Below are positions 51,828-60,132 of a stretch of DNA of 64,000 nt, one piece after another; within the stretch, counting starts at the first letter, position 1; each line of letters begins with the position of its first letter. Source of the DNA: JACCUZ01 sp038246575 (GTDB taxonomy: Bacteria > Actinomycetota > Actinomycetes > JACCUZ01). The DNA lies in assembly GCA_038246575.1 (NCBI GenBank), contig JBBRVU010000001.1, forward strand, positions 93,072-157,071, read 5' to 3'. The translations under genes were made by a program, and so were the position numbers. The notes beneath the pieces were generated by a model. That model saw only the letters and a list, made by a program, of their open reading frames with translations. It searched no databases and was not told where the DNA came from.

Positions 51828-54101
51828 ATGACTTCGGTCACGGGGCTGCTGGGACGCGACGACGAGCTGGCGCGGCTGCGTGACCTCATCGCGGGGCAGC
51901 GTTCCCGCTTCGTCACGGTGACGGGTCCACCGGGAGTGGGCAAGACTCGGCTGGCCCGGACCGTCGCTCCCACGTGTCTCGCCCCCGGGGTAGCCATCAC
52001 GACGGTCGAGCTCGGAGCCGTGAGCGACCCGGGCCGCGTTCTTGCCGAGATCGCGCTGGCCCTGGGCATCGATCCGCGCGGCGTCGAGCAGCAGCCGGAG
52101 CTGCTGGCGAAGCTGATCGGCAGTGGACCCATGCTGCTCTTCCTCGATGACTGCGATCGCGTGGTGGATGCCGGCCCCGACCTCGCGGCGCTGCTCCGCG
52201 CGACGCTGGGGCTGGTGATCCTCGCCACCAGCCGGGAGCGCTTCCGACTGGTCCAGGAGCGCGAGCTCGCCCTCCCTCCGCTCTCCTCACCGGAGCGCGC
52301 CGACGACACGAACCTGGACCGGTTGCGGGCGAGCCCGGCGGTCCAGCTGTTCGTGGCCCGCGCCCGGGCCGCCACCCCGGACTTCGGGCTGACGCCCGAG
52401 AACGCACCGGCCGTTTCGGAGATCTGCCGACGCCTCGACGGGTTGCCGCTCGCAATCGAGCTGGCCGCCGCCCGGACCAGGCTCTTCACGCCGACTGAGA
52501 TCGGCGCGCGGCTGCACCAGCGGATGACGCTGCTGGTGGCCGGTCCCCGCGACAGCAGCCCTCGGCACCGGAGCCTGCGGACCGCGCTGGACTGGAGCGT
52601 CGACCTGCTGACCGAGGACGAGCGCGCCGTCTTCCGGCGGCTGTCGCTGTTCACCACCTCGGCGAACCTGGCGGCGATCGAGGCGGTCTGCGGGGAGCCG
52701 GGCTGGGATCTGCCAGAGATCCTGGACTCGCTGCTGCACAAGAGCCTGATCCTTCGACTCGAGACGGCGGACGCCTCGAGCCGGTACGGAATGCTGGAGA
52801 GCCTGCGGGAGCTGGGTTTCGAGAAACTCGCGACGGCGGGCGAGCTGGAGCACATCCTGACACGACTGTCGGGCTACCTGGCCGAGCTCTCCATCACCGG
52901 CGAGCAGTCGGTCGGCACGGCGGATGAACCGGAATGGCTGGCCTGGTTGAGCCAGGTGGCTCCGGACCTCCGTCGCGCGTTCGATCACTCACGCCAGACC
53001 GGCGCCGACGATGCCGCAACCTCCTTGGCAGTGTCGCTGGCGTGGTTCTCCCATGTGCGCGGCCACGTCCGCGAGGGCAGCGAGCTGTTGCACGACTTCA
53101 TGGCGGCGGCGGGGCGCGACGGCGACGACCGGACGTCGACTGCGGCGGCACTCGCCGGTGGCGTGCTGGCCTACGGCTGTGGTGAGGCCGAGCTCTCACA
53201 ACGGTTACTGACGCGAGCCATCGCCGTCAGCGAAGATCGCGAGGACTCCCGCCGCACCGCGGTCGGCCTGTCTTTCCTCGGCCACGTTCACCGCTCACTC
53301 GAGGAACCTGCGGCTGCCGAGCACGCCTACGAACGTGCCATGGCCATCTACGAACGTGACGGGAATCGGTGGGGCGCGGCCTGGTCCCGGCACGACCTCG
53401 GGGTGCTGGCCCGGGACCAGGGCGACCTGGACGCGGCTGACCGGTTGCTCGCCGAGAGCCTGCACTGGTTCCGCGATGTCGACCACACATGGGCGGGCGC
53501 ATGGGCTGCGTGGGGGCTGGGTGCCGTCCGGCTGGACTCCGGAGAGCGGGACGGGCTGTCGCTGGTGCTGGAGGCGCTGCGGACTCACCAGGAGGTGGGC
53601 GACCTGCGCGGCGTCGCCGAGTCGATCGGGTCCGTCGCGGAGGCTGCGACTCTTGCGGGCGACCCGGTGACCGCCGCTCGACTGCTCGGAGCTGCGTACG
53701 CCCTTCGCTGCGCTCTCGCCGGCCCGGGCAAGGCGCAGACCGACGTGTTCGGCCGAGGGCCGACGGCACCACTGCGTCACGCCCTAGGGGACGACCTGGC
53801 CGAGCACGAGTGGGAGACGGGTCGCAAGCTGCCACTGGCGGCAGCGGTGTCGTTGGCCGAGTCCGTCCACGCGCGGCCACCGACAGCTGCCGACGCAGCC
53901 GGCCTCACGCCGCGCGAACGCGAGGTGGCCGCGTACGTCGCGACCGGACGCACGAACCGCGCCATCGCCAGATCCCTGGGGATCGCGGAGAAGACCGTCG
54001 AGGTTCACCTGAGCCATGTGATGACCAAGATCGAGGCGCAGAGCCGGGCCGCGGTCGCTGCCTGGACCGTGGCGCACGGGCTCCCCCGACCCAAAGGATG
54101 A
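51828..54101 (+). CDS. Large ATP-binding LuxR-type regulator
   Basis: A 757-residue STAND-like regulator. An N-terminal NTPase has Walker A GPPGVGKT (33-40) and Walker B LLFLDDCD (103-110), LPLAIELAAAR being the NB-ARC/winged-helix part. The middle is helical with TPR-like repeats (AEHAYERAMAIYERDGN; LLAESLHWFRD). The C-terminal LuxR helix-turn-helix (LTPREREVAAYVATGRTNRAIARSLGIAEKTVEVHLSHV, in parts) binds DNA. Located directly upstream of the DUF1326-DUF2182-fusion genes, which it probably activates. Signal unknown. Confidence 0.9.
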   Translation: MTSVTGLLGRDDELARLRDLIAGQRSRFVTVTGPPGVGKTRLARTVAPTCLAPGVAITTVELGAVSDPGRVLAEIALALGIDPRGVEQQPELLAKLIGSGPMLLFLDDCDRVVDAGPDLAALLRATLGLVILATSRERFRLVQERELALPPLSSPERADDTNLDRLRASPAVQLFVARARAATPDFGLTPENAPAVSEICRRLDGLPLAIELAAARTRLFTPTEIGARLHQRMTLLVAGPRDSSPRHRSLRTALDWSVDLLTEDERAVFRRLSLFTTSANLAAIEAVCGEPGWDLPEILDSLLHKSLILRLETADASSRYGMLESLRELGFEKLATAGELEHILTRLSGYLAELSITGEQSVGTADEPEWLAWLSQVAPDLRRAFDHSRQTGADDAATSLAVSLAWFSHVRGHVREGSELLHDFMAAAGRDGDDRTSTAAALAGGVLAYGCGEAELSQRLLTRAIAVSEDREDSRRTAVGLSFLGHVHRSLEEPAAAEHAYERAMAIYERDGNRWGAAWSRHDLGVLARDQGDLDAADRLLAESLHWFRDVDHTWAGAWAAWGLGAVRLDSGERDGLSLVLEALRTHQEVGDLRGVAESIGSVAEAATLAGDPVTAARLLGAAYALRCALAGPGKAQTDVFGRGPTAPLRHALGDDLAEHEWETGRKLPLAAAVSLAESVHARPPTAADAAGLTPREREVAAYVATGRTNRAIARSLGIAEKTVEVHLSHVMTKIEAQSRAAVAAWTVAHGLPRPKG

Positions 54102-54109
54102 AAGCGACA

Positions 54110-54128
54110 TAGGGAGTTCCCCTAATGG
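54110..54128 (+). promoter_or_regulatory. Inverted repeat TAGGG-N5-CCCTA and -10 of the DUF1326 operon
   Basis: TAGGG (54110-54114) and CCCTA (54120-54124) form a perfect 5-5-5 inverted repeat that runs into TAATGG (54123-54128), a plausible -10. Transcription would start near 54135, leaving a leader of about 50 bases. The CCCCTA(A)TGG sequence is shared with the promoter of the adjacent LuxR gene. Confidence 0.5.
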
Positions 54129-54187
54129 TTGGTGTCGGCTGACAGGCCTACACAGGTGAGACAACCGACAACCTCACAGGAGCACCG

Positions 54188-54814
54188 ATGACTGTCACGG
54201 AAACGGACACGAAATACATGATCAAGGGCAGGCTGCTCGAGGTCTGCAACTGCAACGCCATCTGTCCGTGCTGGGTCGGCGAAGACCCCGACAACGGCAC
54301 CTGCGACTCGATCCTGGCCTGGTACATCGACCAAGGCACGATCGAGGGCGTTGACGTCGGTGATCGGGCGATCGCCGCTTCCGTCCACATCCCCGGCAAT
54401 GTTCTCGCCGGGAACTGGAAGGCGGTCATCTACGTCGACGACCGTTGCACACCCGAGCAGGAGGCCGGCATTCTCAAGGTCTTCACCGGCCAGCTCGGCG
54501 GCGGCATCGCCGACCTGGTCGCGCTGATCGGCGAGGTTGTCGCAGTGGAGAAGGCCACCATCTCCTGCTCCGTACACGACGGCGAAGGGACGCTGAAGAT
54601 CGGTGAGGTCGCCGAGGCTCGCCTCGTCCCGTTCCGCGGAGCGACGGGAAACGTGACCGCTCTGCAGGACAGCGTGTTCTCCACCATCCCGGGATCGCCG
54701 GCCTTCCCAGGGAAGGCGTCCGTGTTCCGCCGCAAGGGAGCCAAGCACGGCCTGTCGGACCTCGACCTGTCTGGTCTCAACGCGGTCCAGGGCGACTTCC
54801 TGTTCTCGGCATGA
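54188..54814 (+). CDS. DUF1326 protein with Cys-rich N-terminus
   Basis: A 208-residue cytoplasmic protein of the uncharacterised DUF1326 family. The N-terminus holds LLEVCNCNAICPCW with Cys20, 22, 26 and 28, plus Cys39, a likely metal or redox site. The rest is beta-rich (AVIYVDDRCTPEQEAGILKVFTG; VPFRGATGNVTAL). ACAGGAG precedes the ATG. It overlaps the DUF2182 gene by ATGA; the pairing of these two families is recurrent in bacteria, to my knowledge, but its function is unknown. Confidence 0.9.
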   Translation: MTVTETDTKYMIKGRLLEVCNCNAICPCWVGEDPDNGTCDSILAWYIDQGTIEGVDVGDRAIAASVHIPGNVLAGNWKAVIYVDDRCTPEQEAGILKVFTGQLGGGIADLVALIGEVVAVEKATISCSVHDGEGTLKIGEVAEARLVPFRGATGNVTALQDSVFSTIPGSPAFPGKASVFRRKGAKHGLSDLDLSGLNAVQGDFLFSA

Positions 54815-55608
54815 GCGTCGCCGGCTCGACGACCACCAGGCCCGCGACACCAGCGCCGTACATCGCGAGGAGGGACCCGGGCCACTGGCTCTGGGGGGTC
54901 GCGGCGCTGTGCTGGGTCGTCACGGTGGTCGTCGAGCTGGCGCACCTGGAAAGCCTGGGTCACCACGACGTGGTGCTCGAGGAGTCGACGTCACCGGTGC
55001 GCTCGGTGTTTCTCTTCGCGCTGGTCTGGCAGATCATGATCGGCGCGATGATGTTGCCGACGACCGTGCCGATGGTCCGGGCCTTCTGGGCGGTCACCGG
55101 CCGTGCCGCGCGGGGGGCGTGGTCGGCGCGGACGGTGTTCATCGGCTCGTACGTCGTGATCTGGGGCGCCTTCGGCCTGCTGGCCCTGGCCGGGGACACC
55201 CAGGTCCATGCCGTGGTCGAGCGCTCGCACTGGCTGCATCACCGCGAGGGCCTGATCCTCGCCGGGGCACTGGTGGTCGCCGGTGGCTACCAGCTGGCCG
55301 GCTGGAAAGCACGCTGCCTCACCGCCTGCCGGAACCCGGTCAGCTTGCTGTGGCAGTGGTACCGCCCCGGGACGCGCGGCGCGCTGGCGCTCGGGGTCCG
55401 CCATGCCGGCTACTGCGTCGGGTGCTGCTGGGCATTGATGCTGGTGACCTTCGCTACCGGCGTCGCCAACCTGCTGCTGATGGCAGTCCTGACCGGGGTC
55501 ATGCTCGCTGAGAAGGTGCTGCCGTCAGGTCACAAGCTGGTGCGGCCGGTCGGCGTCGGCCTCCTGCTGGCCGGTACGGCGGTCGGCCTCCCGGCCCTGG
55601 TGGTCTGA
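54811..55608 (+). CDS. DUF2182 integral membrane protein
   Basis: A 265-residue membrane protein with about six helices, annotated elsewhere as predicted metal-binding. IMIGAMMLPTTVPMVRAFW and HAGYCVGCCWALMLV are the family signatures; Met, His and Cys residues lie within helices and could form a metal path. It is coupled to DUF1326 (ATGA) and followed with no gap by the hydrolase-glycosyltransferase gene. Transport of a metal ion, or a membrane redox role, is a guess. Confidence 0.9.
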   Translation: MSVAGSTTTRPATPAPYIARRDPGHWLWGVAALCWVVTVVVELAHLESLGHHDVVLEESTSPVRSVFLFALVWQIMIGAMMLPTTVPMVRAFWAVTGRAARGAWSARTVFIGSYVVIWGAFGLLALAGDTQVHAVVERSHWLHHREGLILAGALVVAGGYQLAGWKARCLTACRNPVSLLWQWYRPGTRGALALGVRHAGYCVGCCWALMLVTFATGVANLLLMAVLTGVMLAEKVLPSGHKLVRPVGVGLLLAGTAVGLPALVV

Positions 55609-57717
55609 GTGCGCGCCCGGGAACCCGACTCGTCGGGCTACGTCGTCACCGACGGCGTCCGGGTCTACTACGAGGTCCACGGCAACGGCACGCCGACGTT
55701 GCTCCTGCTCCCCTGCTATCCCCTCGTCCACTCCGGTCTGTGGAAGATGCAAGTCCCGTACCTGGCGCGACACCACCGAGTGGTCCTCTTCGATCCGCGG
55801 GGCAACGGTCGCAGCGACCGACCCAGCAGCAGTGAGGAGTACGCCGACCGGGCCTACGTCGCGGACGCCCTGTCGGTGCTGGACGCCACCGACACTGACC
55901 GGGCGGTCGTCGTCGGCGTCTCCTTGGGTGGGCTCTGGGGGCTGGCCCTGGCTGCCCTGCATCCCGACCGAGTCCTGGGCCTGTTTGCCGTCGACCCGAG
56001 CCTCCCGATCGCGCCGATCCTGACTGACCGGGTCGGCATCGACTTCGACGACGAGATCGACGCGCCCGTCGGGTGGCAGAAGTTCAACCGTCGCCACTGG
56101 TCGCGCAACTTCGAGGACTACGTGCACTTCTTCTTCGACCAGTGTGCCTCCGACGCGCACTCCACCAAGCTGCTCGACGACCTCGTCGGCTACGGGGCAG
56201 AGACCGACGCCGCAACCCTGACTGCCTTCACGGATGCGCCGAAGCTCGGGACGGAGGAGGTCGACAAGCTGCTGTCGCAAGTCAACTGCCCGGTGCGGGT
56301 CATGCACGGCACCGGCGACCGGATCTCAGCCGCACGACGGGGAGAGCGCATGGCCGAGCTCACCGGCGGTGAGTTCGTCCCGTTGGAGGGCGCCGGTCAT
56401 CTGCCGTGCGGACGGTACCCCGTCACGGTCAACCACGAGATGGAGCGATTCGTACGCCAGATCACGGGCATCCTGGACCGCCCCGCGAGGTCGACCCCGC
56501 GGCTCGCGGGGCAGCGGTTGCTCTGGGTCTCGTCACCCATCGGCCTGGGCCATGTCGGGCGAGACCTGGCCATCGTCCGGGAGCTCCGGCGGCGCCGCCC
56601 GGAGCTGATGGTCGAGTGGCTCGCGCAGCCGCCGGTGACCCGGGTTCTGAGGGACGCGGGTGAGTCGATCCACCCCGCAAGTGCGGAGCTTGCCTCGGAG
56701 TCTGCGCACTGGGAGTCGGAGGCCGACGGCCACGCGCTGCCGGCGTTCTACGCGCTCCGGCGGATGGACGAGATCCTCTGCGCCAACTACATGCTCTTCG
56801 ATGACGTGGTCGGCGACACCCGCTACGACCTCTGGGTCGGCGACGAGTCGTGGGAGGTCGACTACTTCCTGCACGAGAACCCGCGTCGCAAGCGGGCGCC
56901 CTATGCGTTTCTCACCGACGTCGTGGGCTTCCTGCCCACCGACCCACGGGACGACCCGGTCGAGGCACGGATCTGCGCGGACTACAACGCCGAGATGATC
57001 GGCCACCGTGCCGCGCACCCGAAGCTGCGCGACCTGTCTCTTTTCGTCGGAGGCTACGACGAGCTGCCCGACGCTTCGTTCGGCCCGGGTCTGCCCGGGG
57101 TCCGCGAGTGGACGCGGGACTGGTTCGACTCGGTCGACTACGTGTTGCCGTTCGACCCCGTCGCCTATCAGGACACCGAAGCACTGCGTACTCGCCTCGG
57201 TCATGGGACCGGCTACCCGCTGCTGGTCTCCACCGTCGGCGGGACGGACGTCGGGCGCGGTTTGCTGCACCGCATCGCCGAAGGCTTCGACCTGCTGCGC
57301 CGATCTGTGCCCGATGCCCGGATGCTGATGGTGACCGGGCCACGGGTCGACCCGCGCGAGCTGCCGGACGTGGACGGCCTGGAGAAGCGGGGCTACCTGC
57401 CGCGGCTCTTCGAGCACCTCGCGTGCGCGGATGCGGCCATCGTGCAAGGCGGGCTGTCGACCACGATGGAGCTGGTCGCGACCGGGCGACCGTTCGTGTA
57501 TGTCCCCTTGGCCCGGCACTGGGAGCAGCAGCACTTCGTCAGCCATCGCCTCAACCACTACCGAGCCGGCCACCGGCTCGACTACGCCGGCTCAGGCCCG
57601 AAGGAGATGGCCGCGGCGATGCAGGCGGCACTCGCCAGCACGCCGGACTACCGACCGGTGACCCCGGGTGGTGCGGCCCGCGCCGCGGACCGGCTAGCGG
57701 CGCTGTTGCGCTCGTGA
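55609..57717 (+). CDS. Alpha/beta hydrolase-glycosyltransferase fusion
   Basis: A 702-residue two-domain protein starting with GTG immediately after the DUF2182 stop. Residues 1-285 are an alpha/beta hydrolase: FDPRGNGRSDRP, nucleophile Ser105 in GVSLGG, acid in HGTGDR, and His in GAGHLPCG. Residues 300-702 are a GT-B glycosyltransferase: LLWVSSPIGLGHVGRDLAIVREL at the acceptor side and VQGGLSTTMELVATGRPFVYVP, the UDP-sugar-binding loop of MurG/UGT-like enzymes. One protein could thus hydrolyse an ester and glycosylate the same class of molecule. Neither substrate is known. Confidence 0.85.
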   Translation: MRAREPDSSGYVVTDGVRVYYEVHGNGTPTLLLLPCYPLVHSGLWKMQVPYLARHHRVVLFDPRGNGRSDRPSSSEEYADRAYVADALSVLDATDTDRAVVVGVSLGGLWGLALAALHPDRVLGLFAVDPSLPIAPILTDRVGIDFDDEIDAPVGWQKFNRRHWSRNFEDYVHFFFDQCASDAHSTKLLDDLVGYGAETDAATLTAFTDAPKLGTEEVDKLLSQVNCPVRVMHGTGDRISAARRGERMAELTGGEFVPLEGAGHLPCGRYPVTVNHEMERFVRQITGILDRPARSTPRLAGQRLLWVSSPIGLGHVGRDLAIVRELRRRRPELMVEWLAQPPVTRVLRDAGESIHPASAELASESAHWESEADGHALPAFYALRRMDEILCANYMLFDDVVGDTRYDLWVGDESWEVDYFLHENPRRKRAPYAFLTDVVGFLPTDPRDDPVEARICADYNAEMIGHRAAHPKLRDLSLFVGGYDELPDASFGPGLPGVREWTRDWFDSVDYVLPFDPVAYQDTEALRTRLGHGTGYPLLVSTVGGTDVGRGLLHRIAEGFDLLRRSVPDARMLMVTGPRVDPRELPDVDGLEKRGYLPRLFEHLACADAAIVQGGLSTTMELVATGRPFVYVPLARHWEQQHFVSHRLNHYRAGHRLDYAGSGPKEMAAAMQAALASTPDYRPVTPGGAARAADRLAALLRS

Positions 57718-57736
57718 CGGCCGCAGCAACGTCGCG

Positions 57737-58756
57737 CTAGCCGCGACGCAGCACGTCCAGGGCCGCCAGTGCAGATCCGCGCGCCCCGGCCATGTCTAGA
57801 TCCGGGATGAGCGCGAAGGTCGCCACTGCCTGTTGCTCGGCGCGCAGCACCGTGTGAGCGGTGACGGCCGCGAGGAACCACTCCCGGAACTCGGGCAGGG
57901 ACTCGACGACTCCGCCGCCGAGGAAATAGGCATCGGGGTCGGTGAAGTTCGCCGCGACCGTGAACAGGCGGCCGAGCGCGACAGCCTGCTGGGTGAAGAT
58001 GCTGCGCGCGAGCGGGTCGCCCCTTTCGCCGTACCCGCGCACCAGTCGGGCGGCCTCGCTCGGCGAGCCCGCGTCCGCCAGCGGGTGGCCTGGGTGACGA
58101 GTGAGCCAGAACGGCAGCAGGTTGTTGGAGATCCCGGTGAGTGACGCAAAGCTCTCGACGTCGCCTTCGAGCCCGCAGTTGCACCGGGGAAGCGGCTGAC
58201 CGTCCTCCAGCAGGCCGACGAGCGAGATCGGGACGTGGCCCAGCTCGCCCGCCATGCCGGCCGCTCCCTTGACGACCGAGCCGGACTCGACCACGCCACC
58301 GCCGAGCCCGGTGCCCACGATCGCCGACACGGACGACGCCAGCTGAGCCCGCTCGCCGAAGTGCTCGTGGTGGGCGTAGAGGGCGGCCGCGTTGCCGTCG
58401 TTGTTGTAGACGACCGGGAGCCCGAGCGCGGACTCGAGGGCGGCGCGCACGTCGAAGTCGCGCCAGTCCTGGTGACCGAAGTTGGTCGACCCCAGCGACG
58501 AGATGACCCCGTCGGCACTCGCCGGTCCGGGGGTGTCGAGCCCGACCGCCCGCACTGCGTCACGGGGGGTTCCGGTCACCTCGAGCACGCTGGCGTAGGC
58601 ATCGACGAGAGCAGGAACGGCCACCTCGGGTCCGTCGGTCACCCGACTCGGCGTCTCGACAAGGTGGTCGACGAGGAAGCGGCCGGACAGGTCGAGCACC
58701 GTGGCGTTGTTCGTGGTGCCACCGTTGTCCAGCCCGACCACGACGCCGTCGCTCAT
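57737..58756 (-). CDS. Atypical ROK-family protein
   Basis: A 339-residue ROK protein whose P-loop reads VGLDNGGTTNNATV rather than the usual DIGGT(K/N), and whose zinc motif CNCGLEGDVESF lacks the third cysteine (Asp instead). The catalytic Asp (VYNNDGNAAAL) is kept, so sugar kinase activity is possible. A TAGGCT hexamer at 58763-58768 puts the transcript start at the ATG. It is divergent, over 54 bases, from the dialkylglycine decarboxylase gene. Function unknown. Confidence 0.86.
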   Translation of the reverse strand: MSDGVVVGLDNGGTTNNATVLDLSGRFLVDHLVETPSRVTDGPEVAVPALVDAYASVLEVTGTPRDAVRAVGLDTPGPASADGVISSLGSTNFGHQDWRDFDVRAALESALGLPVVYNNDGNAAALYAHHEHFGERAQLASSVSAIVGTGLGGGVVESGSVVKGAAGMAGELGHVPISLVGLLEDGQPLPRCNCGLEGDVESFASLTGISNNLLPFWLTRHPGHPLADAGSPSEAARLVRGYGERGDPLARSIFTQQAVALGRLFTVAANFTDPDAYFLGGGVVESLPEFREWFLAAVTAHTVLRAEQQAVATFALIPDLDMAGARGSALAALDVLRRG

Positions 58757-58762
58757 GCCCAG

Positions 58763-58784
58763 AGCCTAGGCGAAACGGTAATCT
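58763..58784. promoter_or_regulatory. Divergent promoters of the ROK and decarboxylase genes
   Basis: Minus-strand TAGGCT (58763-58768) lies 7 bases before the ROK ATG at 58756, giving a leaderless transcript. Plus-strand TAATCT (58779-58784) lies 26 bases before the decarboxylase ATG at 58811, which has a TGGAGG ribosome-binding site. The two -10 elements are only 10 bases apart, so polymerases should compete. Confidence 0.48.
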
Positions 58785-58810
58785 GCACGGCGACGACCGA
58801 TGGAGGTTGC

Positions 58811-60106
58811 ATGACGGACGACGGATTCTGGACTGACGTCGAGCGCCACCTCGTCCGCTACGGCGGCACCTTCGTACCCGCCAAGATCGAGCGGGCCCAG
58901 GGGTCCTTCGTGTACGCCGCCAATGGCCGGGCGATCCTCGACTTCACGTCCGGTCAGATGAGCGCGATTCTCGGACACAGTCATCCCGACATCGTCGAGA
59001 CGGTTCAGGAGTCGGTGGCCAGCCTGGCACACCTGTTCAGCGGGATGCTCAGCCAGCCGGTCGTGGACCTCGCCCGTGCGCTGGACGCCGTCACTCCCGC
59101 TCCGCTGACGAAGTCACTCCTGCTCACCACCGGTGCCGAGGCCAACGAGGCGGCGCTGAAGATGGCAAAGCTGTACACCGGGGGCCACGAGGTCGTCAGC
59201 TTCAGCCAGTCGTGGCACGGTATGACCTCGGGCGCGGCCGCGGCGACGTACAGCGCAGGACGGCGCGGGTACGGGCCGCCGGCACCAGGGAACTTCGCCA
59301 TCCCGGCGCCGAACGCGTACCGGACCAGGTTCACCCGGGACGGCGAGCACGACTGGGCGGGTGAGCTCGACTACGCCTTCGACCTCGTCGACCGGCAGTC
59401 CAGCGGTGCGCTCGCCGCCTGCCTGGTCGAGCCGATCCTCAGCTCGGGCGGCCTGATCGACCTTCCCGCGGGCTATCTGGGTGCGCTCAAGAACAAGTGC
59501 CTCGAGCGCGGGATGCTGCTCGTCATCGATGAGGCTCAGACCGGTGTCGGGCGCACCGGCGCGATGTTCGCCTTCGAGCGGGACGGCGTGGTTCCCGACA
59601 TCCTCACCCTGTCCAAGACGCTCGGCGCAGGTCTGCCCCTCGCCGCCGTCGTGACTTCGGCAGAGATCGAGGAGCGCTGCCACGAGCGGGGCTACCTGTT
59701 CTTCACCACGCACGTGTCCGACCCGCTACCCGCGGCGGTCGGGTGCACGGTGCTGGCGGTCATCGAGCGCGACGGCCTGATCGGCGCGGCCAGGACTCGA
59801 GGCGTCCAGCTGCGTGCCGGCCTGGTCGAGCTGCAGCGGCGCCACGAGTGCATCGGTGACATCCGCGGTCGCGGCCTGATGCAGGGCATCGAGCTGGTCA
59901 CCGACCGGGTCAGCAAGACCCCGGCGGAGGAGCTTGGCCGGAAGGTCACCAACGAGTGCCTGTCACTGGGCCTGCACATGAACATCGTCCAGCTGCCCGG
60001 GATGGGCGGCGTGTTCCGGATGGCTCCACCGTTGACGGTGTCCGCGGACGAGATCGACCTCGGGCTGGGAATCCTCGACAAGGCACTGGGAGCCGCAGCG
60101 GGCTGA
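58811..60106 (+). CDS. dgdA: 2,2-dialkylglycine decarboxylase (pyruvate)
   Basis: A 431-residue PLP enzyme of aminotransferase class III. It matches dialkylglycine decarboxylase closely along its whole length: Gln49 (FTSGQM), Trp135 (QSWHGM), Lys269 (TLSKTLGAG) and Arg403 (GVFRMAPP) correspond to Gln52, Trp138, Lys272 and Arg406 of the characterised enzyme. It decarboxylates 2-aminoisobutyrate or isovaline and transfers the amino group to pyruvate. ATG 58811 follows TGGAGG by 5 bases; the frame is open upstream but that part is antisense to the ROK gene. Confidence 0.9.
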   Translation: MTDDGFWTDVERHLVRYGGTFVPAKIERAQGSFVYAANGRAILDFTSGQMSAILGHSHPDIVETVQESVASLAHLFSGMLSQPVVDLARALDAVTPAPLTKSLLLTTGAEANEAALKMAKLYTGGHEVVSFSQSWHGMTSGAAAATYSAGRRGYGPPAPGNFAIPAPNAYRTRFTRDGEHDWAGELDYAFDLVDRQSSGALAACLVEPILSSGGLIDLPAGYLGALKNKCLERGMLLVIDEAQTGVGRTGAMFAFERDGVVPDILTLSKTLGAGLPLAAVVTSAEIEERCHERGYLFFTTHVSDPLPAAVGCTVLAVIERDGLIGAARTRGVQLRAGLVELQRRHECIGDIRGRGLMQGIELVTDRVSKTPAEELGRKVTNECLSLGLHMNIVQLPGMGGVFRMAPPLTVSADEIDLGLGILDKALGAAAG

Positions 60107-60132
60107 TCCGCTGTGACCCGGGCTGCCCGCTG

